Below, piece after piece: positions 1 through 7,907 of a stretch of DNA of 64,000 bases. The DNA is from JACVRW01 sp034664085 (GTDB lineage Bacteria > Actinomycetota > Thermoleophilia > Solirubrobacterales > Thermoleophilaceae). The notes beneath the pieces are model-generated. The model ran no database searches. It worked only from the letters and a program-made list of their open reading frames with translations, and was not told where the DNA came from. The stretch lies in assembly GCA_034664085.1 (NCBI GenBank), contig JAXDII010000035.1, positions 30,686 through 94,685 on the forward strand, given 5' to 3'. The translations under genes and the position numbers were made by a program. Each line of letters starts with the position of its first letter. Position 1 is the first letter of the stretch.

Positions 1-76
1 CCAGCAGGCGCCGCAGCCGCGGCGCGGGCGGCTGCAGCTCCACGAGCGTCCCCAGGGCGTCCACGAACACCGCCAT
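1..76 (-). CDS. HAD-superfamily hydrolase, N-terminal fragment
   Basis: Only the first 25 codons are in the window; the gene runs off the left edge. The peptide begins MAVFVDALGTLVEL, which matches motif I of haloacid-dehalogenase-like phosphatases, where an Asp-containing loop ends in G-T-L. The ATG shares its A with the TGA of the membrane glycosyltransferase upstream (TGATG), so the two are translationally coupled on the minus strand. Substrate cannot be inferred from this fragment. The motif is short, so the family call is tentative. Confidence 0.6.
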   Translation of the reverse strand, partial: MAVFVDALGTLVELQPPAPRLRRLL

Positions 77-1335
77 CACGAGATCCAGTGCCAGGTGGCG
101 AACTGTGCCGTCACGAGCCCGAGGCCGAGGGCCGACACCGCCGCCACGCGGTCGGTCGCGCGCCGCTCCTCGCTCCAGAGCGCGAGCCACATGAAGATCG
201 GGAACAGCACCGCCAGGAAGCGCGGCAACGACATCAGCGGCTGCGGCTTGACCGGCAGGCTCAGCGGCAGCACGAGCGAGCCCGCCACCCAGGCGCCGTA
301 GGCCGGCGGGAGACGCCGGAAGATCCCCACGCAGGCGGCCACCGCGAACACCAGCGACCCGAACAGCATCAGGTTGATGGCGGCGATCCGGTAGGGGTCG
401 CCAGCGGCCTGCTGGAAGTAGACGGTCTCGCGCTGGCCCGAGGCGAGCTGGCGCACGCCGTCGATCGCGGCGTTCAGCCCGTCGAGCGCGCCGGTGAGCG
501 GCACGCTCAGCTCGCGCGACCAGGCGTCCTGCACGTCGAGGAAGCGCAGCGCGTCGCCCTCGGCGACGCCGAGGAAGAGCGCGTAGCAGGCAAGGCCCAG
601 CGGCGCGGCCAGGATCCAGGCGGCGTCGCGCAGGCGGCGCTCGCGGCCGCTCCACCAGACGATCGCCAGCGGCAGCATCAGCAGCACCCCGGCGCTGCGC
701 GTGGCGGCCGCGGCGCCGGCGCAGCCGCCCGCCCACGCCCAACGGCCGGTCCTGGCCGCGTAGAACGCCCCCACCGCGAGCGCGAGGAAGAGGCTCTCCG
801 AATAGGGGGCGCCGAAGTAGACGGCGAAGGGGAACACCGAGCACAGCAGCAGCGCCGGGCGGGCCAGCGGCCGGCCGAGCTCGAGCGAGACCAGCCGGTG
901 GAGCAGGGTCAGCGCTGCCAGGAACGCGGCGAGCGCCACCGCGTAGGCGGCCAGCAGCAGCGCCGCCGGCGTGGCGCCGAAGGGAGTCGCCAGCCCGCGC
1001 ACGAGCAGCGGGTAGAGCGGGAAGAAGGCCGCGCGGCCCTCGCTTCCGCCGTAGCCCGACTCGGCGATGCGCAGATACCAGACCGCGTCCCAGCGGGCGA
1101 GCGGCTGGAGCAGCGGATCGGCCAGGGCCCCCGTCAGCGCGGGCTCGTCGAACTTGGCCGCGTTCTCCCCTGCGAGTCCGCCGGTCGCAGGACCGAAGGA
1201 GAGCGCGGCGAAGACGGCCACCAGGAGCACCGCCACGCGGGTCGGCCAGAACACGCCCCAGGCAGACCGCAGCGCCTGGGAGCCGCGCACAGCGGCGAGT
1301 GCGCGCGCGACCGTCGGGGTAGCTTCATAGGCCAT
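76..1335 (-). CDS. PIG-V-like multispanning membrane glycosyltransferase
   Basis: A 419-residue polytopic membrane protein with about ten hydrophobic segments. Residues 81-95 (RWDAVWYLRIAESGY) followed by FFPLYPLL near 104-111 are the signature loops of PIG-V/GT-C mannosyltransferase-like proteins, in which the extracytoplasmic Asp-containing loop after the first membrane span is catalytic. The family transfers sugars from a polyprenyl-phosphate donor; the acceptor here is unknown. It is divergent from the MscS gene and the two annotated ATGs overlap by 2 nt, so one start may be shorter than drawn; the first strongly hydrophobic segment starts near residue 31, so an internal start would still preserve it. 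It ends in an overlap with the HAD gene. Confidence 0.7.
   Translation of the reverse strand: MAYEATPTVARALAAVRGSQALRSAWGVFWPTRVAVLLVAVFAALSFGPATGGLAGENAAKFDEPALTGALADPLLQPLARWDAVWYLRIAESGYGGSEGRAAFFPLYPLLVRGLATPFGATPAALLLAAYAVALAAFLAALTLLHRLVSLELGRPLARPALLLCSVFPFAVYFGAPYSESLFLALAVGAFYAARTGRWAWAGGCAGAAAATRSAGVLLMLPLAIVWWSGRERRLRDAAWILAAPLGLACYALFLGVAEGDALRFLDVQDAWSRELSVPLTGALDGLNAAIDGVRQLASGQRETVYFQQAAGDPYRIAAINLMLFGSLVFAVAACVGIFRRLPPAYGAWVAGSLVLPLSLPVKPQPLMSLPRFLAVLFPIFMWLALWSEERRATDRVAAVSALGLGLVTAQFATWHWIS
1320..1325 (+). promoter_or_regulatory. Putative -10 (TAGCTT) for leaderless mscS mRNA
   Basis: TAGCTT ends 8 nt before the ATG at 1334. No Shine-Dalgarno is seen, so transcription would begin at or next to the start codon. 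No convincing -35 box is visible. Confidence 0.4.
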
Positions 1336-2128
1336 GCCGGGAGCCGAGTTCTACACAGCCGCAGTCGAGACCAGCGATTGGATCAAGGCCGGCATCACGA
1401 TCGTGGTCGCGTTCGCGATCGCGGAGCTGGTCGACCGCGCGCTGTCGCGCCGCGGGAAGACCCTGAGCATCGCCGTCGTCGGCGGCGAGCTGTCGCCGGT
1501 CGCCGCCACCCGCCTGCGCCTGGTGCGGCGCCTGATCTTCGCGGTGATCATCCTGATCGGCGTCGGCGTCGCGGTCTCGTACCTCGAGCCGGTCAAGCAG
1601 CTGGCCACCGGCATCCTCGCCTCGTCGGCGGTGCTCGGCCTCGTCGTCGGCTTCGCCGCGCGCCAGACGCTGGCCAACGCGATCGCCGGCATCCTGCTTG
1701 CGATCACCCAGCCGATCCGGATCGGCGACCTCGTCACGTTCGAGGAGAAGACCGGCGAGGTGGAGGACGTCAAGCTCACCTACACCTACATCCGCCTCGA
1801 GGACGGCCGCCGGCTGATCGTCCCCAACGAGCGGCTCGCCAGCAGCTCGGTCGAGAACCACACGATCCTCGATCCGCGCGTGCAGGTGGAGGTGTCGGTC
1901 TGGCTGCCGCGCGACGCGGACCTCGACCGGGCGATCAAGCTGATCGAGGACGAGGAGGCCGACATCGCGGCCACGGTGGCGGAGGTCGACAAGGACGGCG
2001 TGCGCCTGAGCGCCACCACGTGGGCCGCCACCCCGCGCCAGCGCGCCAAGGCCGCCGCCGACCTGCGCCGCCGCTGGCTGCGGCTGCTCAGAGAGCAAGG
2101 TCTATCCTCAGTCGAGGCCTCGGACTGA
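1334..2128 (+). CDS. Small-conductance mechanosensitive channel, MscS family
   Basis: A 264-residue inner-membrane channel that opens under membrane tension to release solutes during osmotic down-shock. Transmembrane segments lie near residues 18-34, 66-84 and 92-127. The last is the glycine/alanine-rich pore helix (VVGFAARQTLANAIAGI, about 104-120), followed by the beta-domain start QPIRIGDLV. The C-terminal cytoplasmic vestibule (about 135-264) is short, as in minimal MscS homologues. Followed 22 nt later by the PBP gene, perhaps co-transcribed. The start is supported by a -10-like hexamer 8 nt upstream but overlaps the divergent gene's start. Confidence 0.85.
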   Translation: MPGAEFYTAAVETSDWIKAGITIVVAFAIAELVDRALSRRGKTLSIAVVGGELSPVAATRLRLVRRLIFAVIILIGVGVAVSYLEPVKQLATGILASSAVLGLVVGFAARQTLANAIAGILLAITQPIRIGDLVTFEEKTGEVEDVKLTYTYIRLEDGRRLIVPNERLASSSVENHTILDPRVQVEVSVWLPRDADLDRAIKLIEDEEADIAATVAEVDKDGVRLSATTWAATPRQRAKAAADLRRRWLRLLREQGLSSVEASD

Positions 2129-2150
2129 CCCGCACCGGCCACCCCATTCA

Positions 2151-4262
2151 ATGAGCCACCGGCAGCGAAAGTCCAGGAGGCGCAAGCACCGGCACGGCGG
2201 CCGCAGCAAGATCCTGCTGGCACTCGGGGTGATCGCCACCCTCTGCGTGATCGCGGTGCTGTCGGTCGCCGGGTACGTGCTCGCGATCGCCTCCACGGCG
2301 CCCGACCTCAGCGAGCTCAAGCCCGAGGACAAGGGGCAGATCTCGGTGGTGTACGCGGCGGACGGCTCGCGCCTGGGCTTCGTGCAGTCGGACATCCTGC
2401 GCCGGGTCGTTCCCTGGGAGGACATCCCCGACGAGATGCGGCAGGCGACCGTCGCCATCGAGGACGAGCGCTTCTACGACCACAAGGGCGTCGACCTGAG
2501 CGCCATCGTGCGCGCCGGCATCAAGAACCTCGAGTCCGGCGAGACCGTGCAGGGAGGCTCCACGCTCACCCAGCAGCTCGTTCGGGCGCTCTACATCAAG
2601 GACCCCAAGCGCAACTTCGCGCGCAAGATCCGCGAGGCCAAGCTCGCCTCCGAGCTGGAGGAGGAGCACTCCAAGCGCTGGGTGCTCCACAGCTACCTCA
2701 ACACCGTGCCCTATGGGACGGTCGACGGCCGGACCTCCATCGGGGTCGAGGCCGCGGCGGTCACGTTCTTCGACAAGCACGCGAAGAAGCTCGACCTGCA
2801 CGAGTCGGCCCTGCTGGCCGGGCTCACGCAGGCGCCCTCGCAGTACAACCCGTTCCGCAACCCGACCGCGGCGGTCGAGCGGCGCAACGCCGTGCTGCAG
2901 AAGATGTACGAGAACGGGTACATCACGCGCCCGGAGTACCTGGAGGCGGCAGGCCAGGACCTCGACCTCAAGCAGGGCCGCCGCTACGTGCAGCGCCGCG
3001 AGCCCTACTTCTTCGACTACGTCCAGGAGCAGCTGATCGAGCGCTACGGCGTCGGCGTCGTAAGGCGCGGCGGCCTGCGCATCCACACGACCATCGATCC
3101 CAAGATGCAGGACACCGCGCGCGAGGCGATCAACTCCTACTACGGCGATCCCGCCGGCCCCAGCTCCGCCATCGTCGCGATCGACCCCGCCAACGGGAAG
3201 GTCCGGGCGATGGCGTCGAGCGGCACCTACGGCGACCGCCGCTTCAACCTCGCCGCCCAGGGCCATCGCCAGCCCGGCTCGGCGTTCAAGACGTTCGTGC
3301 TGACGGCGGCGATACGCAAGGGCATCGACCCGGACTCGACCACCTACACGTCGAAGCGGCTCGCGATCGACGATCCCGAGTACGGCAAGTGGGACGTCAA
3401 GACCTTCGGCGACAGCTACATCGGCACGGTCAGCCTCACGCGCGCGACGCTGTCGTCCGACAACACGGTCTACGCACAGCTGATCCTCGACATCGGCCCC
3501 AAGGCGGTCTGCGAGACGGCGAAGCTGCTCGGGATCACCACCAAGCTCGACTGCTACCCGGCGGAGGGCCTCGGCGGACTCACACGCGGGGTCACGACGC
3601 TCGAGATGGCCAGCGCCTACGCCACGCTCGCCAGCGGCGGGGTCCGCCACCGGCCCACAGGCATCGAGCGGGTCGTGTTCCCCGACGGCAAGAGCGAGAA
3701 CCTGGCCAAGTCCGAGGGCAAGCGCGTGCTCACCGACGGCCAGGCCTCCGAGGTGACCAGGATCCTCGAGATGAACGTGCAGTCCGGCACGGGTACCGCC
3801 GCCGGCTACGGCTGCCCAGCCGCCGGCAAGACCGGCACGACCGACGAGGCCAAGGACGCCTGGTTCGTGGGCTACACGCCGCACCTGTCGGCCGCGGTCT
3901 GGGTCGGCTACCCGGACGCCGGCGTCGCGATGCCGGGCGCACAGGGCGGCACCTACGCGGCGCCCGTCTGGCACGCCTTCATGCTGCCCGCCCACGGCGA
4001 CGACTGCGAGGACTTCCCGCTGCCCGAGGAGCCGGCCACCTTCCAGCCCTTCTTCGGCAAGTACGCCAGCACGGGCGAGCCGGTGACCCCCCTCTACGGC
4101 GAGGAGGGCGACGACGACTCGGACGGGACCGGCGGCACCTCTCCCGACCAGGAGTTCGACCCGCGCTACTACGAGGACGCGCCGCAGAACGCGCCCGACG
4201 TCCAGGTCCCGGAGGAGGTCGCGCCCGCGCCCGAGGGCGTGGCCCCGCCCGACGGCCAGTAG
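2151..4262 (+). CDS. Class A penicillin-binding protein (GT51 glycosyltransferase/transpeptidase)
   Basis: A 703-residue bifunctional peptidoglycan synthase acting outside the membrane. A basic N-terminus (1-20) and one membrane anchor (about 21-45) precede the GT51 domain, with EDERFYDHKG at 104-113 (catalytic Glu104) and GGSTLTQQLVR at 135-145. The transpeptidase domain has SxxK at Ser377-Lys380, SxN at 436-438 and KTG at 560-562, all intact. The C-terminal tail after about 640 is acidic and proline-rich and probably disordered. Length and domain order match PBP1A/PBP1B-type enzymes. It sits between mscS and thiL, which starts 12 nt downstream. Confidence 0.95.
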   Translation: MSHRQRKSRRRKHRHGGRSKILLALGVIATLCVIAVLSVAGYVLAIASTAPDLSELKPEDKGQISVVYAADGSRLGFVQSDILRRVVPWEDIPDEMRQATVAIEDERFYDHKGVDLSAIVRAGIKNLESGETVQGGSTLTQQLVRALYIKDPKRNFARKIREAKLASELEEEHSKRWVLHSYLNTVPYGTVDGRTSIGVEAAAVTFFDKHAKKLDLHESALLAGLTQAPSQYNPFRNPTAAVERRNAVLQKMYENGYITRPEYLEAAGQDLDLKQGRRYVQRREPYFFDYVQEQLIERYGVGVVRRGGLRIHTTIDPKMQDTAREAINSYYGDPAGPSSAIVAIDPANGKVRAMASSGTYGDRRFNLAAQGHRQPGSAFKTFVLTAAIRKGIDPDSTTYTSKRLAIDDPEYGKWDVKTFGDSYIGTVSLTRATLSSDNTVYAQLILDIGPKAVCETAKLLGITTKLDCYPAEGLGGLTRGVTTLEMASAYATLASGGVRHRPTGIERVVFPDGKSENLAKSEGKRVLTDGQASEVTRILEMNVQSGTGTAAGYGCPAAGKTGTTDEAKDAWFVGYTPHLSAAVWVGYPDAGVAMPGAQGGTYAAPVWHAFMLPAHGDDCEDFPLPEEPATFQPFFGKYASTGEPVTPLYGEEGDDDSDGTGGTSPDQEFDPRYYEDAPQNAPDVQVPEEVAPAPEGVAPPDGQ

Positions 4263-4274
4263 CGGGCCGCCAAC

Positions 4275-5183
4275 GTGCCCGAGCTCGACCTGATCCAGGC
4301 GTTCCAGGCGGCGCTCACCGACCGCAGCGGCCGCACCGTGCGCTGGACGGGCGACGACGCCGCGGTGGTGCGCGCCCGCCCGCTGGCGGTCACCTCGATC
4401 GACACGGTCGTGGACGGCGTCCACTTCTCGCTCGCCACGCACGGCGCCGCGGACGTGGGCTGGAAGGCGCTGGCCACCGCGCTCTCCGACCTGGCGGCGA
4501 TGGGGGCCGAGGCGGGCGAGGCCTACGTCGCGCTCGTGCTGCCGGAGTCGTTCGAGGACGCGGCGCAGCTGGTCGGCGGCATGGAGGAGCTGGCCGAGCG
4601 CACCGGCACCACGATCGCCGGCGGCGACGTGGTGAGCGGGCCGGTGCTGGCGGTGACCGTGTCCGTGACCGGCTGGGCCGACACCGAGCAGGAGCTGGTC
4701 GGCCGCGACGGCGCGCGCCCCGGCGACCTGGTCGGCGTGACGGGAGAGCTGGGCGGGTCGGAGGCGGGCCGGCGGCTGCTGGAGCTGGGCCGCGACGAGC
4801 CGGAGGCGCTCGTGCGGCGCCATCTGCGGCCCGAGCCGCGCCTGCGCGAGGGACGCGCCCTGGCCGCCGCGGGCGCGTCGGCGCTGATCGACCTGAGCGA
4901 CGGGCTGGCCACCGACGCCGGCCACGTTGCCAGCGCGAGCGGCGTCGAGCTGCGCGTCCGCCTCGACGCGCTGCCGTGCGCCCCCGGCGTGGAGCCGGAG
5001 GCGGCGGTCGTCGGCGGCGACGACTACGAGCTGCTGTTCACGATCGCGGCCGAGCGGCGCGACGCGGCCGAAGCGGCCGCGCAGGTGAGCTGGCTAGGCG
5101 AGGCCGTCGCCGGCAGCGGCCTCGCGCTGCTCGACGCCGACGGCCGCCCGGTCGCGGGACTGCGCGGCTACGAGCACGGGTGA
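4275..5183 (+). CDS. thiL: Thiamine-monophosphate kinase
   Basis: ThiL phosphorylates thiamine monophosphate to thiamine pyrophosphate with ATP in the cytosol. The 302-residue protein has the PurM/ThiL-fold markers: GDDAA at 26-30, SIDTVVDGVHF at 41-51, the ALSDLAAMGA helix near 69-78 and DLSDGLATDAG around 197-207. GTG start 12 nt after the PBP stop. Its last 90 bp overlap, in antisense, a small FlgM-like gene on the other strand. The only other thiamine-linked genes in the window are the TPP-dependent E1 subunits at 26.8-29 kb. Confidence 0.95.
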   Translation: MPELDLIQAFQAALTDRSGRTVRWTGDDAAVVRARPLAVTSIDTVVDGVHFSLATHGAADVGWKALATALSDLAAMGAEAGEAYVALVLPESFEDAAQLVGGMEELAERTGTTIAGGDVVSGPVLAVTVSVTGWADTEQELVGRDGARPGDLVGVTGELGGSEAGRRLLELGRDEPEALVRRHLRPEPRLREGRALAAAGASALIDLSDGLATDAGHVASASGVELRVRLDALPCAPGVEPEAAVVGGDDYELLFTIAAERRDAAEAAAQVSWLGEAVAGSGLALLDADGRPVAGLRGYEHG

Positions 5184-5297
5184 GAGCAGGCCGTCCGGCC
5201 GGCGCAGCATCGCCTCCGCCACGGCGTGCGCGTCGACCACGTACTCGTCCATCTGGATCTGTCGTGTGAGCGCGTCCATGCTCCTTGTGCTCATCAT
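5094..5297 (-). CDS. Small FlgM C-terminal-like protein (putative anti-sigma-28)
   Basis: A 67-residue reading frame with one of the best ribosome-binding sites in the window: AGGAGGT at 5313-5307, 9 nt before the first of two adjacent ATGs (5297, 5294). Residues around MDEYVVDAHAVAEAMLRR resemble the C-terminal helix of FlgM, which binds sigma-28 (Y-x-VD-x-x-AVAEA pattern). The 3' third runs antisense through the end of thiL. No flagellar genes are present in the window, so a role in sigma inhibition is inference from this short motif; it may be an unrelated small protein. Confidence 0.55.
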   Translation of the reverse strand: MMSTRSMDALTRQIQMDEYVVDAHAVAEAMLRRPDGLLSPVLVAAQSRDRAAVGVEQREAAAGDGLA

Positions 5298-5379
5298 CGG
5301 AAACGTACCTCCTGCCCGCCTGCACCGCTGATATCGGCACCCCTCTCCCGCGCTCGGAGCGGGATGTCCGTCAGCTGGA

Positions 5380-7158
5380 CTACCTGCGGAGGGCGGATTG
5401 GGTTCCGCCGAGCGAACCGGGGCCGGCGTAGGCGCCGGGACCGTAGACCCGCGCGCCGGTCCAGCCCGGCTTTGGAGGCGGCGGGGCGGGCGAGCGGCGG
5501 ACCAGCTCGGCGGAGGCGCAGAGCGCGCCGAGCATGATGCACCCGACCACGGCGGTGAGCAGGCTCACGCTGTGCCCCGTGACCAGCAGCAGCAGGTACC
5601 AGGCGCCCGTGAGCGGGTCCATCGACAGCGCGAACAGGTAGTAGGCCGCAACCAGCAGCGCGGGCAGCGCCCCCAGCGCGAGCAGCATCGCGCGCACGCG
5701 CCGCTTGAGCTGGACGCGTGTGACCAGCACCAGCAGCCAGAGGTGGGCGGCGGGCACCGCCAGCAGCCCCGCGTAGGGGTTCGCCATCCACAGCATCAGC
5801 GTCACGACCGTGGCGACCAGCGCCAGGGCGACGGCCGCGCCCGGCGACTCGGGACGGGACAGCCTCGGATCGGGACGCGCGGCCAGGAAGCGCCCGAGCC
5901 AGAGGGCGAGCGCCATCGCTACCGCCACGCCGCCCAGCACGCCGAGCGCCGCGCCGTCGAGCGGCAGCACCTCCGGCGGCACGGGCGCCGGCGGAGGCGG
6001 CGGAGTCGCTCCGGCCAGGGCCAGCAGCTCGGCCGCCGCGAGGCCGGCCAGGAAGGGGGCCACCCAGGCCGCCACCCAGCGCAGCCACACCGCCACCTCC
6101 ACGCGCTGGCGACTGGCGCGCGCGAACGCGTCGACCGCTGCCACCAGCGCCGGCAGCAGCAGCGTGCCGGCCAGCAGGGACAGCACCCAGCCCGGCATCA
6201 CCTGGCTGACCGCCGTGACGTAGCTCTCCGGGCCGTGCTCGGGCCGCGGCCCGCGGTCGAGCGCCGTGACCGTGCGCAGCGTGGCGCGGCCGAGGGCGCC
6301 CAGCTTGTCCTCGTCGATCGACTCGACCGGTCCGCTGCCGTCCGGCGGCAGCTCGCCGCTTCCGGAGATCCGCACGGCGTCGTAGCCGGCCTCGATCAGC
6401 ACGCCCTGGGGACCGATCCCGATCGGGAACGAGAGGCGCGCCAGCTGGCCGAGCGCGCCGGAGGCGCCCGGAGCGGAGTCCAGCTCGCGGCGGATCGACT
6501 CCGAGACGGTGCGCTGCAGCCCGATGCCGGCGCGCTGCTCGTCGGTCGACCACGCCTGCACGAAGGGTCCGCGCCGCGTCGGCGAGGCCAGGTCCGACAT
6601 GGCCAGCACCCCGTCCACGAGCTCGGGCTGCGGCAACTCGGCGAGCAGCTCGGAGGCGCCTACCTCGCCGAGGTTCGAGCCGTCGAGCGAGACCAGGACC
6701 AGCGTCTTGCGCGAGGGGCGGCCCTGCAGCACGCGCGCCAGCTCCAGCAGCGCGGCGGTGTCGGCGGCGCTGCCGGTGGCCTCCGGGATCGCCGCGGCGT
6801 CGCGGTTCGCGACGATCACGATCTGCCGGCGCGACCGCCCGGCGCGGCGCCCGATCACGTTCACGAGCCGGTGCCCGGCGTGGGTGAACTCCTGCGTGTC
6901 GACGGGAAATCCGCTGTTCTCGAGCGCGGTCGCGACCCGCGCGGCAGTGCGCCGATCGCCCGAGCTGCCCGCGCTCCGGTCGGGCGCGGCCTCGGCGATG
7001 CCCGCCGCCCCGGCGGCGGCCACGCGGCCGTCGAAGAGCACGTCGGCGGCCAGTCCCTGAGGAAGCGGGCGCGGCCGGCTCTGCAGCGAGAACATCGTCA
7101 GCACGAGCGCGAACAGCGCGGGAACGAACGCCGCCCTGTAGACGCGCGGCTCGATCAC
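5380..7158 (-). CDS. M28-family-like membrane protein, probable pseudopeptidase
   Basis: A 592-residue protein: one N-terminal membrane segment (about 8-25), an M28 aminopeptidase-like domain (about 60-300), then seven or so membrane spans and a proline/glycine-rich tail. The M28 fold is recognisable from IVIVANRDAAA (113-123), PEATGSAADTAALLELAR (125-142) and LVSLDGSNLGEVGASELL (155-172). Active M28 enzymes have His-x-Asp, PGADDNASG and EE at those places. Here the His is Asn, the Asp-rich loop is gone and Glu-Glu is Ser-Asn, so zinc binding and catalysis are probably lost. GTG start; divergent from the response regulator. Confidence 0.7.
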   Translation of the reverse strand: MIEPRVYRAAFVPALFALVLTMFSLQSRPRPLPQGLAADVLFDGRVAAAGAAGIAEAAPDRSAGSSGDRRTAARVATALENSGFPVDTQEFTHAGHRLVNVIGRRAGRSRRQIVIVANRDAAAIPEATGSAADTAALLELARVLQGRPSRKTLVLVSLDGSNLGEVGASELLAELPQPELVDGVLAMSDLASPTRRGPFVQAWSTDEQRAGIGLQRTVSESIRRELDSAPGASGALGQLARLSFPIGIGPQGVLIEAGYDAVRISGSGELPPDGSGPVESIDEDKLGALGRATLRTVTALDRGPRPEHGPESYVTAVSQVMPGWVLSLLAGTLLLPALVAAVDAFARASRQRVEVAVWLRWVAAWVAPFLAGLAAAELLALAGATPPPPPAPVPPEVLPLDGAALGVLGGVAVAMALALWLGRFLAARPDPRLSRPESPGAAVALALVATVVTLMLWMANPYAGLLAVPAAHLWLLVLVTRVQLKRRVRAMLLALGALPALLVAAYYLFALSMDPLTGAWYLLLLVTGHSVSLLTAVVGCIMLGALCASAELVRRSPAPPPPKPGWTGARVYGPGAYAGPGSLGGTQSALRR

Positions 7159-7192
7159 GGTGGGAAATTCGGCCGGAACACCGCCTCGAATC

Positions 7193-7198
7193 TACAAT
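7193..7198 (+). promoter_or_regulatory. Putative -10 (TACAAT) for the two-component operon
   Basis: TACAAT ends 7 nt before the GTG at 7206, predicting a leaderless transcript for the regulator-kinase-protease operon. No clear -35 is visible. Confidence 0.5.
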
Positions 7199-7205
7199 TC
7201 CGAAG

Positions 7206-7907
7206 GTGACAGCTTCTGCACCCCGGATCCTCTTGGTCGATGACGAGCTCGCGGTTCAGAAGCTGCTGACCTACCCGCTGCGCAAGGAGGGGTACGACGT
7301 GATCCCTGCGCTGGACGGGCGCGAGGCACTCGACCGGCTGCGCGAGGACACCTTCGACCTCGTCGTTCTCGACGTGATGATGCCCAAGCTGGACGGCTTC
7401 GACGTGTGCCGCCAGATCCGCGCACGCAGCACCGTGCCGATCATCATGCTCACGGCCAAGACCGAGGAGATCGACAAGGTGCTCGGCCTCGAGCTGGGCG
7501 CCGACGACTACATCACCAAGCCCTTCTCGGTGCGCGAGTTCCGCAGCCGCGTGAAGGCCGTCCTGCGCCGGGCGGCGCTCGCCCAGCCCGACGACCAGTT
7601 CGAGGAGCCGATCCGCGAGGGCGACCTGGTGATCGACTTCGAGCGCCGCCAGGTGAGCGCGCGGGACGAGCCGGTGCGCCTCACGTACGTGGAGTTCGAG
7701 GTGCTGGCCGCGCTGGCGCGCAACCCGGGCCGCGTGTTCAGCCGCACGATGCTGCTCGAGCGGGTCTGGGGCGACTCGTCCTACCGCGACCCGCGCACGA
7801 TCGACGTCCACATCAGGCACCTGCGCGAGAAGCTCGAGGCGGAGCCCAAGCACCCCGAGCTGATCCTCACCGTGCGCGGCGTCGGCTACCGCTTCCAGGA
7901 CACATGA
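7206..7907 (+). CDS. OmpR/PhoB-family response regulator
   Basis: A 233-residue cytoplasmic DNA-binding regulator. The receiver domain (1-120) has the acidic pair Asp12-Asp13, phospho-acceptor Asp56 in DLVVLDVMMP, Thr83 and Lys105 (ITKPFS). The winged-helix output domain (about 135-230) ends in DVHIRHLREKLE and VRGVGYRF, typical of OmpR/PhoB proteins. It is followed by its kinase through an ATGA overlap and then an HtrA-like protease, an arrangement that suggests envelope-stress or cell-wall signalling, by analogy only. GTG start chosen because a TACAAT hexamer lies 7 nt upstream. Confidence 0.95.
   Translation: MTASAPRILLVDDELAVQKLLTYPLRKEGYDVIPALDGREALDRLREDTFDLVVLDVMMPKLDGFDVCRQIRARSTVPIIMLTAKTEEIDKVLGLELGADDYITKPFSVREFRSRVKAVLRRAALAQPDDQFEEPIREGDLVIDFERRQVSARDEPVRLTYVEFEVLAALARNPGRVFSRTMLLERVWGDSSYRDPRTIDVHIRHLREKLEAEPKHPELILTVRGVGYRFQDT

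Noticed and set aside
88..2154. 688-codon plus-strand frame at the left end
   Set aside because: Antisense to the PIG-V-like gene and out of frame with mscS; Arg/Gln-rich without domains.
2148..4925. 925-codon open frame on the minus strand across the PBP and thiL genes
   Set aside because: Antisense shadow of two well-supported genes; composition is Arg/Gly/Ala-rich with no domain, typical of GC-rich reverse frames.
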